Translations under genes and position numbers: made by a program | Shown: positions 52,278 to 63,542 of the stretch, one piece after another | Layout of the letters: each line of letters starts with the position of its first letter | How positions within the stretch are numbered: position 1 is the stretch's first letter | Assembly: GCA_920105625.2 (NCBI GenBank) | Contig: CAKKTE020000266.1 | Location: forward strand, 62,001 to 126,000 | From: Clusia tigrina | Taxonomy: Eukaryota; Arthropoda; Insecta; Diptera; Clusiidae | Reading direction: 5' to 3' | DNA length: 64,000 bases | The notes under the pieces: generated by a model | What the model was told of the DNA's origin: nothing | Database searches by the model: none | What the model saw: only the letters and a program-made list of their open reading frames with translations

Positions 52278-53805
52278 ACAAAATTTCAAGGTTTTATGAC
52301 GCTGCACTAAAAAATTACAAACTTTGATAGGTGTAGGACGAACCGTACAGAGGGTAGGGCCATTTTATATTTTTTTAATGTTTGATTTGGGACTCAAGGG
52401 TAGCATAGCTATGAGTGATAGCTTAAATTGATAAGAGGCTCGAGTACTTTATTGTCACAAAATTTCAAGGTTTTGTGACGCTCCAGTAAAAAGTTACAAG
52501 CATTTGAATGTTGCAAACTTTGATAGGTGTAGGGCACACCGTATAGAAGATAGGGCCATTTGAAGTTTTATCAGTGTTCGATTTGGGACTCAAGGGTAGC
52601 ATAGCTATGAGCGATAACTTAAATTGATAAGAGGTTCGAGTAATTTATTGTCACAAAATTTCAAGGTTTTATGACGCTCCAGTAAAAAGTTACAAGCATT
52701 TGAATGTTGCAAACTTTGATAAGTGTAGGACAAACCGTACAGAGATTAGTGCCATTTTAAGTTTTATTAGTGTTTGATTTGGGACTTAAGGGTAGCATAG
52801 CTATGAGCGGTAGCTTAAATTGGTAAGAGGCTCGAGTACTTTATTGTCACAAAATTTCAAGGTTTTATGACGCTCCAGTAAAAAGTTACAAGCATTTGAA
52901 TGTTGCAAACTTTGATAGGTGTAGGGCGCACCGTATAGAAGATAGGGCCATTAGAAATGTTATCAGTGGTTGATTTGGGACTCAAGGGTAGCATAGCTAT
53001 GAGCGAAAGCTAAATTGATAAGAGGCTAAAGTACTTTATTGTCACAAAATTTCAAGGTTTTGTGACGCTCCACTAAACAGTTACAAGCATTTGAATGTTG
53101 CAAACTTTGATAGGTGTAGGGCGCACCGTATAGAAGATAGGGCCATTTGAAATGTTATCAGCGCTTGATTTCGGACTCAAGGGTAGATAGCTATGAGCGA
53201 TAACTTAAGTTGAGAAGAGGCTCGAGTACTTTATTGTCCCAAAATTTCAAGGTTTTATGACGCTCCAGAAAAAAGTTACAAGCATTTGAATGTTGCAAAC
53301 TTTGATAGGTGTAGGGCGCCCCGTACAGAGGTTAGGGCCATTTGAAGTTTTATCAGTGTTTGATTTGGGACTCAAGGGTAGCATAGCTATGAGCGAAAGC
53401 TTAAATTGTTAAGAGGCTCGAGTACTTTATTGTCACAAAATTTCAAGGTTTTATGACGCTCCAGAAAAAAGTTAGAAGCATTTTAAATGTTTTAACTTTG
53501 AATGGTATAGGACGCACCGTACAGAGGTTAGGGCCATTTGAAGTTTTATCAGTGTTTGATTTGGGACTCAAGGGTAGCACAAATATGAGCGATAGCTTAA
53601 ATTGATAAGAGGCGCGAGTACTTAATTGTCACAAAATTTCAAGGTTTTATGGCGCTCCGGTAAAAAGTTACAAGCATTTGAATGTTGCAAACTTTGATAG
53701 GTATAGGACGCACCGTACAGAGGTTAGGGCCATTTGAAGTTGTTTGATTTGGGACTCAAGGGTAGCATAGCTATGAGCGATAGCTTAAATTGTTAAGAGG
53801 CTCGA

Positions 53806-53916
53806 GTCCTTTATTTTCAAGAATTTGAATGTTGCAAACTTAAGGTAGCATAGCTATGAGCGGTAGCTTAAATTGGTAAGAAGCTCGGGTACGTTATTGT
53901 CGCAAAATTTCAAGGT
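53806..53916 (+). repeat. Doubly deleted monomers
   Basis: Two internal losses lie close together. TTATTTTCAA is joined to GAATTTGAATG, losing the TTATGACGCTCC start region, and GCAAACT is joined to TAAGGTAGCATAG, losing the whole middle of the monomer. The same structure recurs at about 57684-57795. The gaps are in the satellite itself; no foreign sequence is inserted. Confidence 0.8.
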
Positions 53917-55166
53917 TTTATGACGCTCCAGTAAAAAGTTACAAGCATTTGAATGTTGCAAACTTTGATAGGTGTAGGGCGCACCGTATGGAAGATAGGG
54001 CCATTAGATTGATAAGAGGTTCGAGTAATTTATTGTCACAAAATTTCAAGGTTTTATGACGCTCCAGTAAAAAGTTACAAGCATTTGAATGTTGCAAACT
54101 TTGATAGATGTAGGACGAACCGTACAGAGGTTAGGGCCATTTGAAGTTTTATTAGTGTTTGATTTGGGACTTAAGGGTAGCATAGATATGAGCGAAAGCT
54201 AAATTGATAAGAGGCTAAAGTACTTTATTGTCACAAAATTTCAAGGTTGTGGGACGCTCCACTAAACAGTTACAACAATTTGAATGTTGCAAACTTTGAT
54301 AGGTGTAGGGCGCGCCGTATAGAAGATAGGGCCATTTGAAATGTTATCAGCGCTTGATTTGGGACTCAAGGGTAGCATAGCTATGAGCGATAACTTCAAT
54401 TGAGAAGAGGCTCGAGTACTTTATTGTCCCAAAATTTCAAGGTTTTATGACGCTCCAGTAAAAAGTTAGAAGCATTTGAATTTTGCAAACTTTGAATGGT
54501 ATAGGATGCACCGTACAGAGGTTAGGGCCATTTGAAGTTTTATCAGTATTAGATTTGGGACTCAAGGGTAGCATAGCGATATCTTAAATTGGTAAGAGGC
54601 TCGAGTACTTTATTGTCGCAAAATTTCAAGGTTTTATGACGTTCCAGTAAAAACTTACAAGCATTTGAATGTTGCAAACTTTTATAGGTGTAGGGCGCGC
54701 CGTATAGAAGATAGTGCCATTTGAAATGTTATCTGCGCTTGATTTGGGACTCAAGGGTAGCATAGCTATGAGCGATAACTTAAGTTGAGAAGAGGCTCGA
54801 GTACTTTATTGTCCCAAAATTTCAAGGTTTTATGACGCTCCAGAAAAAAGTTACAAGCATTTGAATGTTGCAAACTTTGATAGGTGTAGGGCGCACCGTA
54901 CAGAGGTTATGGCCATTTGAAGTTTTATTAGTGTTTGATTTGGGACTTAAGGGTAGCATAGATATGAGCGAAACCTAATTTGATAAGAGGCTAAAGTACT
55001 TTATTGTCACAAAATTTCAAGGTTGTGGGACGCTCCACTAAACAGTTACAACAATTTGAATGTTGCAAACTTTGATAGGTGTAGCCCATTTGAAGTTTTA
55101 TCAGTGTTTGATTTGGGACTCAAGGGTAGCATAACTATGAGCGAAAGCTTAAATTTTTAAGAGGCT

Positions 55167-58100
55167 CGAGTACTTTTTTGTCACAAAATTTCAAGATTTT
55201 ATGACACTCCAGTAAAAAGTTACAAGCATTTGAATGTTGCAATCTTTGATAGGTGTAGGGTGCACCGTATAGAAGTTAGGGCCATTTGAAGTTTTATCAG
55301 TGTTTGATTGGGGACTCAAGGGTAGCGTAGCTTTGAGCGATAACTTAAATTGAGAAGAGGCTCGAGTGCTTTATTGTCACAAAATTTCAAGGTTTTGTGA
55401 CGCTCCAGAAAAAAGTTACAAGCATTTGAATATTGCAAACTTTGATAGGTATAGGACGCACCGTACAGAGGTTAGGGCCATTTGAAGTTTTATCAGTGTT
55501 CGATTTGGGACTCAAGGGTAGCATAGCTATGAGCGATAACTTAAATTGATAAGAGGTTCGAGTAATTTATTGTCACAAAATTTCAAGGTTTTATGACGCT
55601 CCAGTAAAAAGTTACAAGCATTTGAATGTTGCAAACTTTGATAGGTGTAGGACGAACCGTACAGAGGTTAGGGCCATTTTAAATTTTATTAGTGTTTGAT
55701 TTGGGACTCAAGGGTACCACAGCTATGAGCCACAGCTTAAATTGATAAGAGGCTCGAGTACTTTATTGTCACAAAATTTCAAGATTTTATGGCACTCCAG
55801 AAAAATTTTACAAGAATTTGAATGTTGCAAACTTTGATAGGTATAGGACGCACCGTACAGAGGTTAGGGCCATTTGAAGTTTTATCACTGTTTGATTTGT
55901 TATTCGGGGGTAGCATAGCTATGAGCGAAAGCTTAAATTGATAAGCGGCTCCAGTACTTGATTGTCACAAAATTTCAAGGTTTTGTGACGCTCCAGTAAA
56001 AAGTTACAAGCATTTCAATGTTGCAAACTTTGATAGGTGTAGGACGCACCGTACAGAGGTTAGGGCCATTTGAAATTTTATCAGTGTTTGAGTTGTTATT
56101 CAGGGGTAGCATAGCTATGAGCGAAAGCTTAAATTGATAAGAGGCCTATATAGGCACAAAATTTCAAGGTTTTATGACGCTGCAGTAAAAAATTACACAC
56201 TTTGATAGGTGTAGGACGAACCGTACAGAGGGTAGGGCCATTTTATATTTTTTTAATGTTTGATTTGGGACTCAAGGGTAGCACAGCTATGAGTGATAGC
56301 TTAAATTGATAAGAGGCTCGAGTACTTTATTGTCACAAAATTTCAAGGTTTTGTGACGCTCCAGTAAAAAGTTACAAGCATTTGAATGTTGCAAACTTTG
56401 ATAGGTGTAGGGCGCACCGTATAGAAGATAGGGCCATTTGAAGTTTTATCAGTGTTCGATTTGGGACTCAAGGGTAGCATAGCTATGAGCGATAACTTAA
56501 ATTGATAAGAGGTTCGAGTAATTTATTGTCACAAAATTTCAAGGTTTTATGACGCTCCAGTAAAAAGTTACAAGCATTTGAATGTTGCAAACTTTGATAA
56601 GTGTAGGACAAACCGTACAGAGATTAGTGCCATTTTAAGTTTTATTAGTGTTTGATTGGGGACTTAAGGGTAGCATAGCTATGAGCGATAGCTTAAATTG
56701 GTAAGAGGCTCGAGTACTTTATTGTCACAAAATTTCAAGGTTTTATGACGCTCCAGTAAAAAGTTACAAGCATTTGAATGTTGCAAACTTTGATAGGTGT
56801 AGGGCGCACCGTATAGAAGATAGGGCCATTAGAAATGTTATCAGTGGTTGATTTGGGACTCAAGGGTAGCATAGCTATGAGCGAAAGCTAAATTGATAAG
56901 AGGCTAAAGTACTTTATTGTCACAAAATTTCAAGGTTTTGTGACGCTCCACTAAACAGTTACAAGCATTTGAATGTTGCAAACTTTGATAGGTGTAGGGC
57001 GCGCCGTATAGAAGATAGGGCCATTTGAAATGTTATCAGCGCTTGATTTCGGACTCAAGGGTAGATAGCTATGAGCGATAACTTAAGTTGAGAAGAGGCT
57101 CGAGTACTTTATTGTCCCAAAATTTCAAGGTTTTATGACGCTCCAGAAAAAAGTTACAAGCATTTGAATGTTGCAAACTTTGATAGGTGTAGGGCGCCCC
57201 GTACAGAGGTTAGGGCCATTTGAAGTTTTATCAGTGTTTGATTTGGGACTCAAGGGTAGCATAGCTATGAGCGAAAGCTTAAATTGTTAAGAGGCTCGAG
57301 TACTTTATTGTCACAAAATTTCAAGGTTTTATGACGCTCCAGAAAAAAGTTAGAAGCATTTTAAATGTTTTAGCTTTGAATGGTATAGGACGCACCGTAC
57401 AGAGGTTAGGGCCATTTGAAGTTTTATCAGTGTTTGATTTGGGACTCAAGGGTAGCACAAATATGAGCGATAGCTTAAATTGATAAGAGGCGCGAGTACT
57501 TAATTGTCACAAAATTTCAAGGTTTTATGGCGCTCCGGTAAAAAGTTACAAGCATTTGAATGTTGCAAACTTTGATAGATAGAGGACACACCATACAGAG
57601 GTTAGGGCCATTTGAAGTTGTTTGATTTGGGACTCAAGGGTAGCATAGCTATGAGCGATAGCTTAAATTGTTAAGAGGCTCGAGTCCTTTATTTTCAAGA
57701 ATTTGAATGTTGCAAACTTAAGGTAGCATAGCTATGAGCGATAGCTTAAATTGGTAAGAGGCTCGAGTACTTTATTGTCGCAAAATTTCAAGGTTTTATG
57801 ACGCTCCAGTAAAAAGTTACAAGCATTTGAATGTTGCAAACTTTGATAGGTGTAGGGCGCACCGTATGGAAGATAGGGCCATTAGATTGATAAGAGGTTC
57901 GAGTAATTTATTGTCACAAAATTTCAAGGTTTTATGACGCTCCAGTAAAAAGTTACAAGCATTTGAATGTTGCAAACTTTGATAGATGTAGGACGAACCG
58001 TACAGAGGTTAGGGCCATTTGAAGTTTTATTAGTGTTTGATTTGGGACTTAAGGGTAGCATAGCTATGAGCGAAAGCTAAATTGATAAGAGGCTAAAAAA

Positions 58101-59044
58101 CTTTATTGTCACAAAATTTCAAGGTTGTGGGACGCTCCACTAAACAGTTACAACAATTTGAATGTTGCAAACTTTGATAGGTGTAGGGCGCGCCGTATAG
58201 AAGATAGCGCCATTTGAAATGTTATCAGCACTTGATTTGGGATTCAAGGGTAGCATAGCTATGAGCGATAACTTAAGTTGAGAAGAGGCTCGAGTACTTT
58301 ATTGTCCCAAAATTTCAAGGTTTTATGACGCTCCAGTAAAAAGTTAGAAGCATTTGAATTTTGCAAACTTTGAATGGTATAGGATGCACCGTACAGAGGT
58401 TAGGGCCATTTGAAGTTTTATCAGTATTAGATTTGGGACTCAAGGGTAGCATAGCGATATCTTAAATTGGTAAGAGGCTCGAGTACTTTATTGTCGCAAA
58501 ATTTCAAGGTTTTATGACGTTCCAGTAAAAACTTACAAGCATTTGAATGTTGCAAACTTTTATAGGTGTAGGGCGCGCCGTATAGAAGATAGTGCCATTT
58601 GAAATGTTATCTGCGCTTGATTTGGGACTCAAGGGTAGCATAGCTATGAGCGATAACTTAAGTTGAGAAGAGGCTCGAGTACTTTATTGTCCCAAAATTT
58701 CAAGGTTTTATGACGCTCCAGAAAAAAGTTACAAGCATTTGAATGTTGCAAACTTTGATAGGTGTAGGGCGCACCGTACAGAGGTTAGGGCCATTTGAAG
58801 TTTTATTAGTGTTTGATTTGGGACTTAAGGGTAGCATAGATATGAGCGAAACCTAATTTGATAAGAGGCTAAAGTACTTTATTGTCACAAAATTTCAAGG
58901 TTGTGGGACGCTCCACTAAACAGTTACAACAATTTGAATGTTGCAAACTTTGATAGGTGTAGCCCATTTGAAGTTTTATCAGTGTTTGATTTGGGACTCA
59001 AGGGTAGCATAACTATGAGCGAAAGCTTAAATTTTTAAGAGGCT
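55167..59044 (+). repeat. 3.88 kb higher-order repeat, copy 2
   Basis: This is a tandem copy of 51290-55166 with only scattered substitutions, for example GGGCGCACCG for GGGCACACCG near 56411. The long match, with every odd junction shared, points to a fairly recent duplication. It ends near 59044, where ATTTCAAGGTTTTATGACAC replaces the ATTTCAAGATTTTATGACAC seen at 55190. Confidence 0.9.
56144..56155. other. 12 bp palindrome GCCTATATAGGC, second copy
   Basis: This is the copy of the 52266 palindrome carried in the second 3.88 kb unit at an offset of 3878. It is unchanged. Confidence 0.85.
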
Positions 59045-62000
59045 CGAGTACTTTATTGTCACAAAATTTCAAGGTTTTATGACACTCCAGTAAAAAGTTA
59101 GAAGCATTTGAATGTTGCAAACTTTGAATGGTATAGGACGCACCGTACAGAGGTTAGGGCCATTTGAAGTTTTATCAGTGTTTGATTTGGGACTCAAGGG
59201 TAGCATAGCTATGAGCGATAGCTTAAATTGATAAGAGGCGCGAGTACTTAATTGTCACAAAATTTCAAGGTTTTATGGCGCTCCGGTAAAAAGTTACAAG
59301 CATTTGAATGTTGCAAACTTTGATAGATAGAGGACGCACCGTACAGAGGTTAGAACCATTTGAAGTTGTTTGATTTGGGACTCAAGGGTAGCATAGCTAT
59401 GAGCGATAGCTTAAATTGTTAAGAGGCTCGAGTCCTTTATTTTCAGAAAATTTCAGGATTTTATGACGCTCCAGTAAAAAGATACACACATTTCAATGTT
59501 GCAAACTTTGATAGATGTAGGACCCACCGTATAGAAGGTAGGGCCAGTTGAAGTTTTATCAGTGTTTGATTTTGGACTCAAGGGTAGCATAGCTATGAGC
59601 GATAGCTTAAATTGAGAAGAGGCTCGAGTACTTTATTTTCACAAAATTTCAAGATTTTATGACGCTCCAGTACCAAGTTACAAGCATTTGAATGTTGCAA
59701 ACTTTGATAGGTGTAGGACGCACCGTACAGAGGTTAGGGCCATTTGATGTTTTATCGGTGTTTGATTTGGGACTCAAGGGTAGCATAGCTTTGAGCGATA
59801 GCTTAAATTGGTAAGAGGCTCGAGTACTTTATTGTCACAAAATTTTAAGATTTTATGACACCCCAGTAAAAAGTTACAAGCATTTGAATGTTGCAAACTT
59901 TGATAGGTGTTGGGCGCACCCTATAGAAGATAGGGCCATTTGAAATGGTATGAGTGTTTGATTTGGGACTCAAGGGCAGCATAGCTATGATAGATAACTT
60001 AAATTGATAAGAGGCTCGAGTACTTTATTGTCACAAAATTTCAAGGTTTTATGACGCTCCAGTAAAAAGTTACAAGCATTTCAATGTTGCAAACTTTGAT
60101 AGGTGTAGGACGAACCGTACAGAGGTTAGGGCCATTTTAAATTTTATTAGTGTTTGATTTGGGACTCAAGGGTAGCATAGCTATCACCGATAGCTTAAAT
60201 TGATAAGAGGCTAGAGTACTTTATTGTCACAAAATTTGAAGGTTTTATGAGGCTCCAGTAAAAAGTTACAAGCATTTGATTATTGCAAATTTTGATAAGT
60301 GTAGGACGCACCGTATAGAAGTTAGGGCCATTTGAAGTGTTATCAGTGTTTGATTTTGGATTCAAGGGTGGCATAGCTATGAGTGATAGCTAAAATTGAT
60401 AAGAGGCTCGAGTACTTTACTTTCACAAAATTTCATGATTTTATGACGCACCAGTAAAAAGTTACAAGCATTTGAATGTTGTAAACTTTGATAGGTTTAG
60501 GATGCACCATATAGAAGTTAGGGCCATTTGAAGTTTTATCAGTGTTTGATTTGGGATAGCATAGCTATGAGCGTTAGCTTAAATTAGTAAGAGGCTCGAG
60601 TACTTTATTTTCACAAAATTTCAAGATTTTATGACGCTCCAGTAAAAAGTTACAAGCATTTGAATGTTGCAAACTTTGATAGGTATAGGACACACCGTAT
60701 AGAAGTTGGGGCCATTTGAAATTTTATCAGTGTTTTATTTTGGATTCAAGGGTGGCATAGCTATGAGTGATAGCTTAAACTGATAAGAGGCTCGAGTACT
60801 TTACTTTCTCAAAATTTCATGATTTTATGACGCACCAGTAAAAAGTTACAAGCATTTGAATGCTGTAAACTTTGATAGGTTTAGGACGCACCGTACAGAG
60901 GTTATGGCCATTTGAAGTTTTATCAGTTTTTCATTTGGGACTCAAGGGTAGCATAGCTATGAGCGATAGCTTAAATTGATAAGAGGCTCGAGTACTTTAC
61001 TTTCACAAAATTTCAAGGTTTTATGACGCTCCAGTAAAAAGTTACAAGTATTTGATTATTGCAAACTTTGGTAGGTATAGGACGCACCATATAGAAGCTA
61101 GGGCCAGTTGAAGTTTTATCAGTGTTTGATTTTGGACTCAAGGGTAGCATAGCTATGAGCGATAACTTAAATTGATAAGAGGTTCGCGTAATTTATTGTC
61201 ACAAAATTTCAAGATTTTATGACGCTCCAGTAAAAAGTTACAAGCATTTGAATGTTGCAAACTTTGATAGGCATAGGACGCACGTATAGAAGTTAGGTCC
61301 ATTTGAAATTTTATCAGTGTTTGATTTTGGACTCAAGTGTGAGCGATTGCTTAAATTGATAAGAGGCACGAGTCTTTTATTGTCACAAAATTTCAAATTT
61401 CATGACGCTCCTGTAAAAAGTTGCAAGCATTTGAATATTGCAAACTTTGATAGGTGTATTACGCACCGTATAGAAGTTAGGCCATTTGAAGTTTTATCAG
61501 TGTTTGATTTGGGACTCAAGGGTAGTATAGCTATGAGCGATAAATTTAATTGAAAAGAGGCTCGAGTACTTTATTGTCACAAAATTTCAAGATATCATGT
61601 CGCTCCAGTAAAAAGTTACAAGCATTTGAATGGTGCAAATTTTCGTAAGTATAGGACGCACCGTACAGAAGCTGGGGCCGTTTAAAATTTTATCATTGTT
61701 TGATTTGGGACTCAAGGGTAGCATAACTATGAGCGATAGCTTAAATTGATAAGAGCCTCGAGTACTTTATTGTCACAAAATTTCAAGGTTTTATGACGCT
61801 TCAGTAAAAAGTTACAAGCATTTGAATGCTGCAAACTTTGATAGGTGTCGGACGCACCGTGCAGAGGTTAGGGCCATTTGAAGTTTAAGCAGTGTTTGAT
61901 TAGGGACTCAAGGATAGCATAGCTATGAGCGATAACTTAAATTGACAAGAGGCAAGAGTACTTTATTGTCACAAAATTTCAATGTTTTATTACGCTCCAG

Positions 62001-62160
62001 TAAAAAGTTACAAGCGTTTGATTGTTGCAAACCTTGTTGCAAACTTTGATAGGTATAAGACGCACTGTATATAAGTTAAGGCCATTTGAAGTTTTATCAG
62101 TGTTTGATTTGGGACTCAAAGGTAGCATAGCTATGACCGATAGCTTAAATTGAAAATAAT
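59045..62160 (+). repeat. Diverged satellite monomers
   Basis: About 16 monomers are present with no clear large block copy in the window. Substitutions and indels are more frequent than to the left. Examples are GACGCACCAGT near 60448 and 60831, a lost palindrome at 61335 (CAAGTGTGAGCGATTGC), GTATTACGCACC near 61457 and TTTTCGTAAGTATAGG near 61640. Confidence 0.85.
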
Positions 62161-62770
62161 CTTGAGTACTTTATTGTCACAAAATTTCAAGTTATTATGA
62201 CGCTCCAGTAAAAAGCTACAAGCTTTTGAATTTTGCAAACTTTAATAGGTGTAGGACGGACCGCATAGAAGTGAGGGCCATTTGAAGTTTTATCAGTTTT
62301 TGGTTTGGGACTCAAGAGTTGCATAGCTATGAGCGATAACTTTAATTGACAAGAGGCTCCAGTACTTTATTGTCACCAAATTTCAAGATATTATGACGCT
62401 CCAGTGAAAACTTAAAAGCATTTGAATGTTGCAAACTATGATAGGTGTCGGACGCACCGTATAGAGGTTAGGGCCATTTGAAGTTTAAGCAGTGTTTGAT
62501 TTAGGACTCAAGGGTAGCATAGCTATGACCGATAGCTTCAAGTTAGGGCCATTTGAAGTTTAAGCAGTGTTTGATTTGGGACTCAAGGGTAGGATAGCTA
62601 TGAGCGATAACTTAAATTGACAAGAGGCAAGTGTACTTTATTGTCACAAAATTTCAATGTTTTATTACGCTCCACTAAAAAGTTACTAGCGTTTGATTGT
62701 TGCAAACCTTGTTGCAAACTTTGATAGGTATAAGACGCACTGTATAGAAGTTAAGGCCATTTGAAGTCTT
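61867..62770 (+). repeat. Overlapping 675 bp local duplication with two junctions
   Basis: GTTAGGGCCATTTGAAGTTTAAGC is at 61867, 62467 and 62542. At about 62538 a monomer stops after GATAGCTTCAA and restarts at GTTAGGGCC; the following sequence repeats 61867-62095 at an offset of 675. At about 62769, GAAGTCTTACAAGTTATTATG joins a second break, jumping to sequence like that at 62192. Confidence 0.78.
62016..62052 (+). repeat. Second, independent doubling of the TTGCAAAC box
   Basis: TTGCAAACCTTG is followed at once by TTGCAAACTTTG. This doubling has a different spacing and different flanks (AAGCGTTTGATTG) from the left-hand form, so it is a separate event at the same place. Copies are near 62699 and 63587. 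Confidence 0.82.
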
Positions 62771-62772
62771 AC

Positions 62773-63157
62773 AAGTTATTATGACGCTCCAGTAAAAAGG
62801 TACAAGCTTTTGAATTTTGCAAACTTTAATAGGTGTAGGACGGACCGTATAGAAGTGAGCGCCATTTGAAGTTTTATCAGTTTTTGGTTTGGGACTCAAG
62901 GGTTGCATGTGCGATAACTTTAATTGACAAGAGGCTCGAGTATTCTATTGTCACAAAATTTCAAGGTTTTATGGAGCTCCAGTAAAAAGTTACAAGCATT
63001 TGAATGTTGCAAACTTTGATAGGTATAGGACGCTCTGTACAGAAGTTAGGGCCATTTGAAGTTTTACCAGTGTTTGATTTGGGACTCAAGGGTAGCATGC
63101 GATGAGCCATGGCTTAGATTGACAAGAGGCTCGAGTACTTCATTGCCACAAAATTTC
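62773..63157 (+). repeat. 385 bp dimer repeat, copy 1
   Basis: This two-monomer unit repeats at an offset of 385 bp. CAAGTTATTATGACG is at 62772 and 63157, GAGTATTCTATTG is at 62938 and 63323, and CGCTCTGTACAG is at 63031 and 63416. One half has the AAGCTTTTGAATTTTGC and GGACGGAC class, and the other has the CTCTGTACAGAAG class. Confidence 0.85.
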
Positions 63158-63542
63158 AAGTTATTATGACGCTCCAGTAAAAAGGTACAAGCTTTTGAAT
63201 TTTGCAAACTTTAATAGGTGTAGGACGGACTGTATAGAAGTGAGGGCCATTTGAAGTTTTATCAGTTTTTGGTTTGGGACTCAAGGGTGGCATGTGCGAT
63301 AACTTTAATTGACAAGAGGCTCGAGTATTCTATTGTCACAAAATTTCAAGGTTTTATGGTGCTCCAGTAAAAAGTTACAAGCATTTGAATGTTGCAAACT
63401 TTGATAGGTATAGGACGCTCTGTACAGAAGTTAGGGCCATTTGAAGTTTTACCAGTGTTTGATTTGGGACTCAAGGGTAGCATGCGATGAGCGATAGCTT
63501 AAATTGACAAGAGGCACGAGTACTTTATTGTCACCAAATTTC
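63158..63542 (+). repeat. 385 bp dimer repeat, copy 2
   Basis: This is the partner of the previous dimer. Both carry eroded palindrome clusters: GCATGTGCGATAAC in the first half and GCATGCGATGAGC in the second. Confidence 0.85.

Larger units (their letters stand above)
51290..55166 (+). repeat. 3.88 kb higher-order repeat, copy 1 (~20 monomers)
   Basis: This block is followed by a near-identical copy at an offset of 3877-3878 bp. Markers are AGAAAAAAGTTACAAGC (51530 and 55407), GCCTATATAGGC (52266 and 56144) and GAATTTGAATGTTGC (53821 and 57699). It holds several shortened monomers: near 53815-53850, 54005 (about 66 bp lost) and 55084 (about 27 bp lost). All are copied in the second unit. 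Confidence 0.9.
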
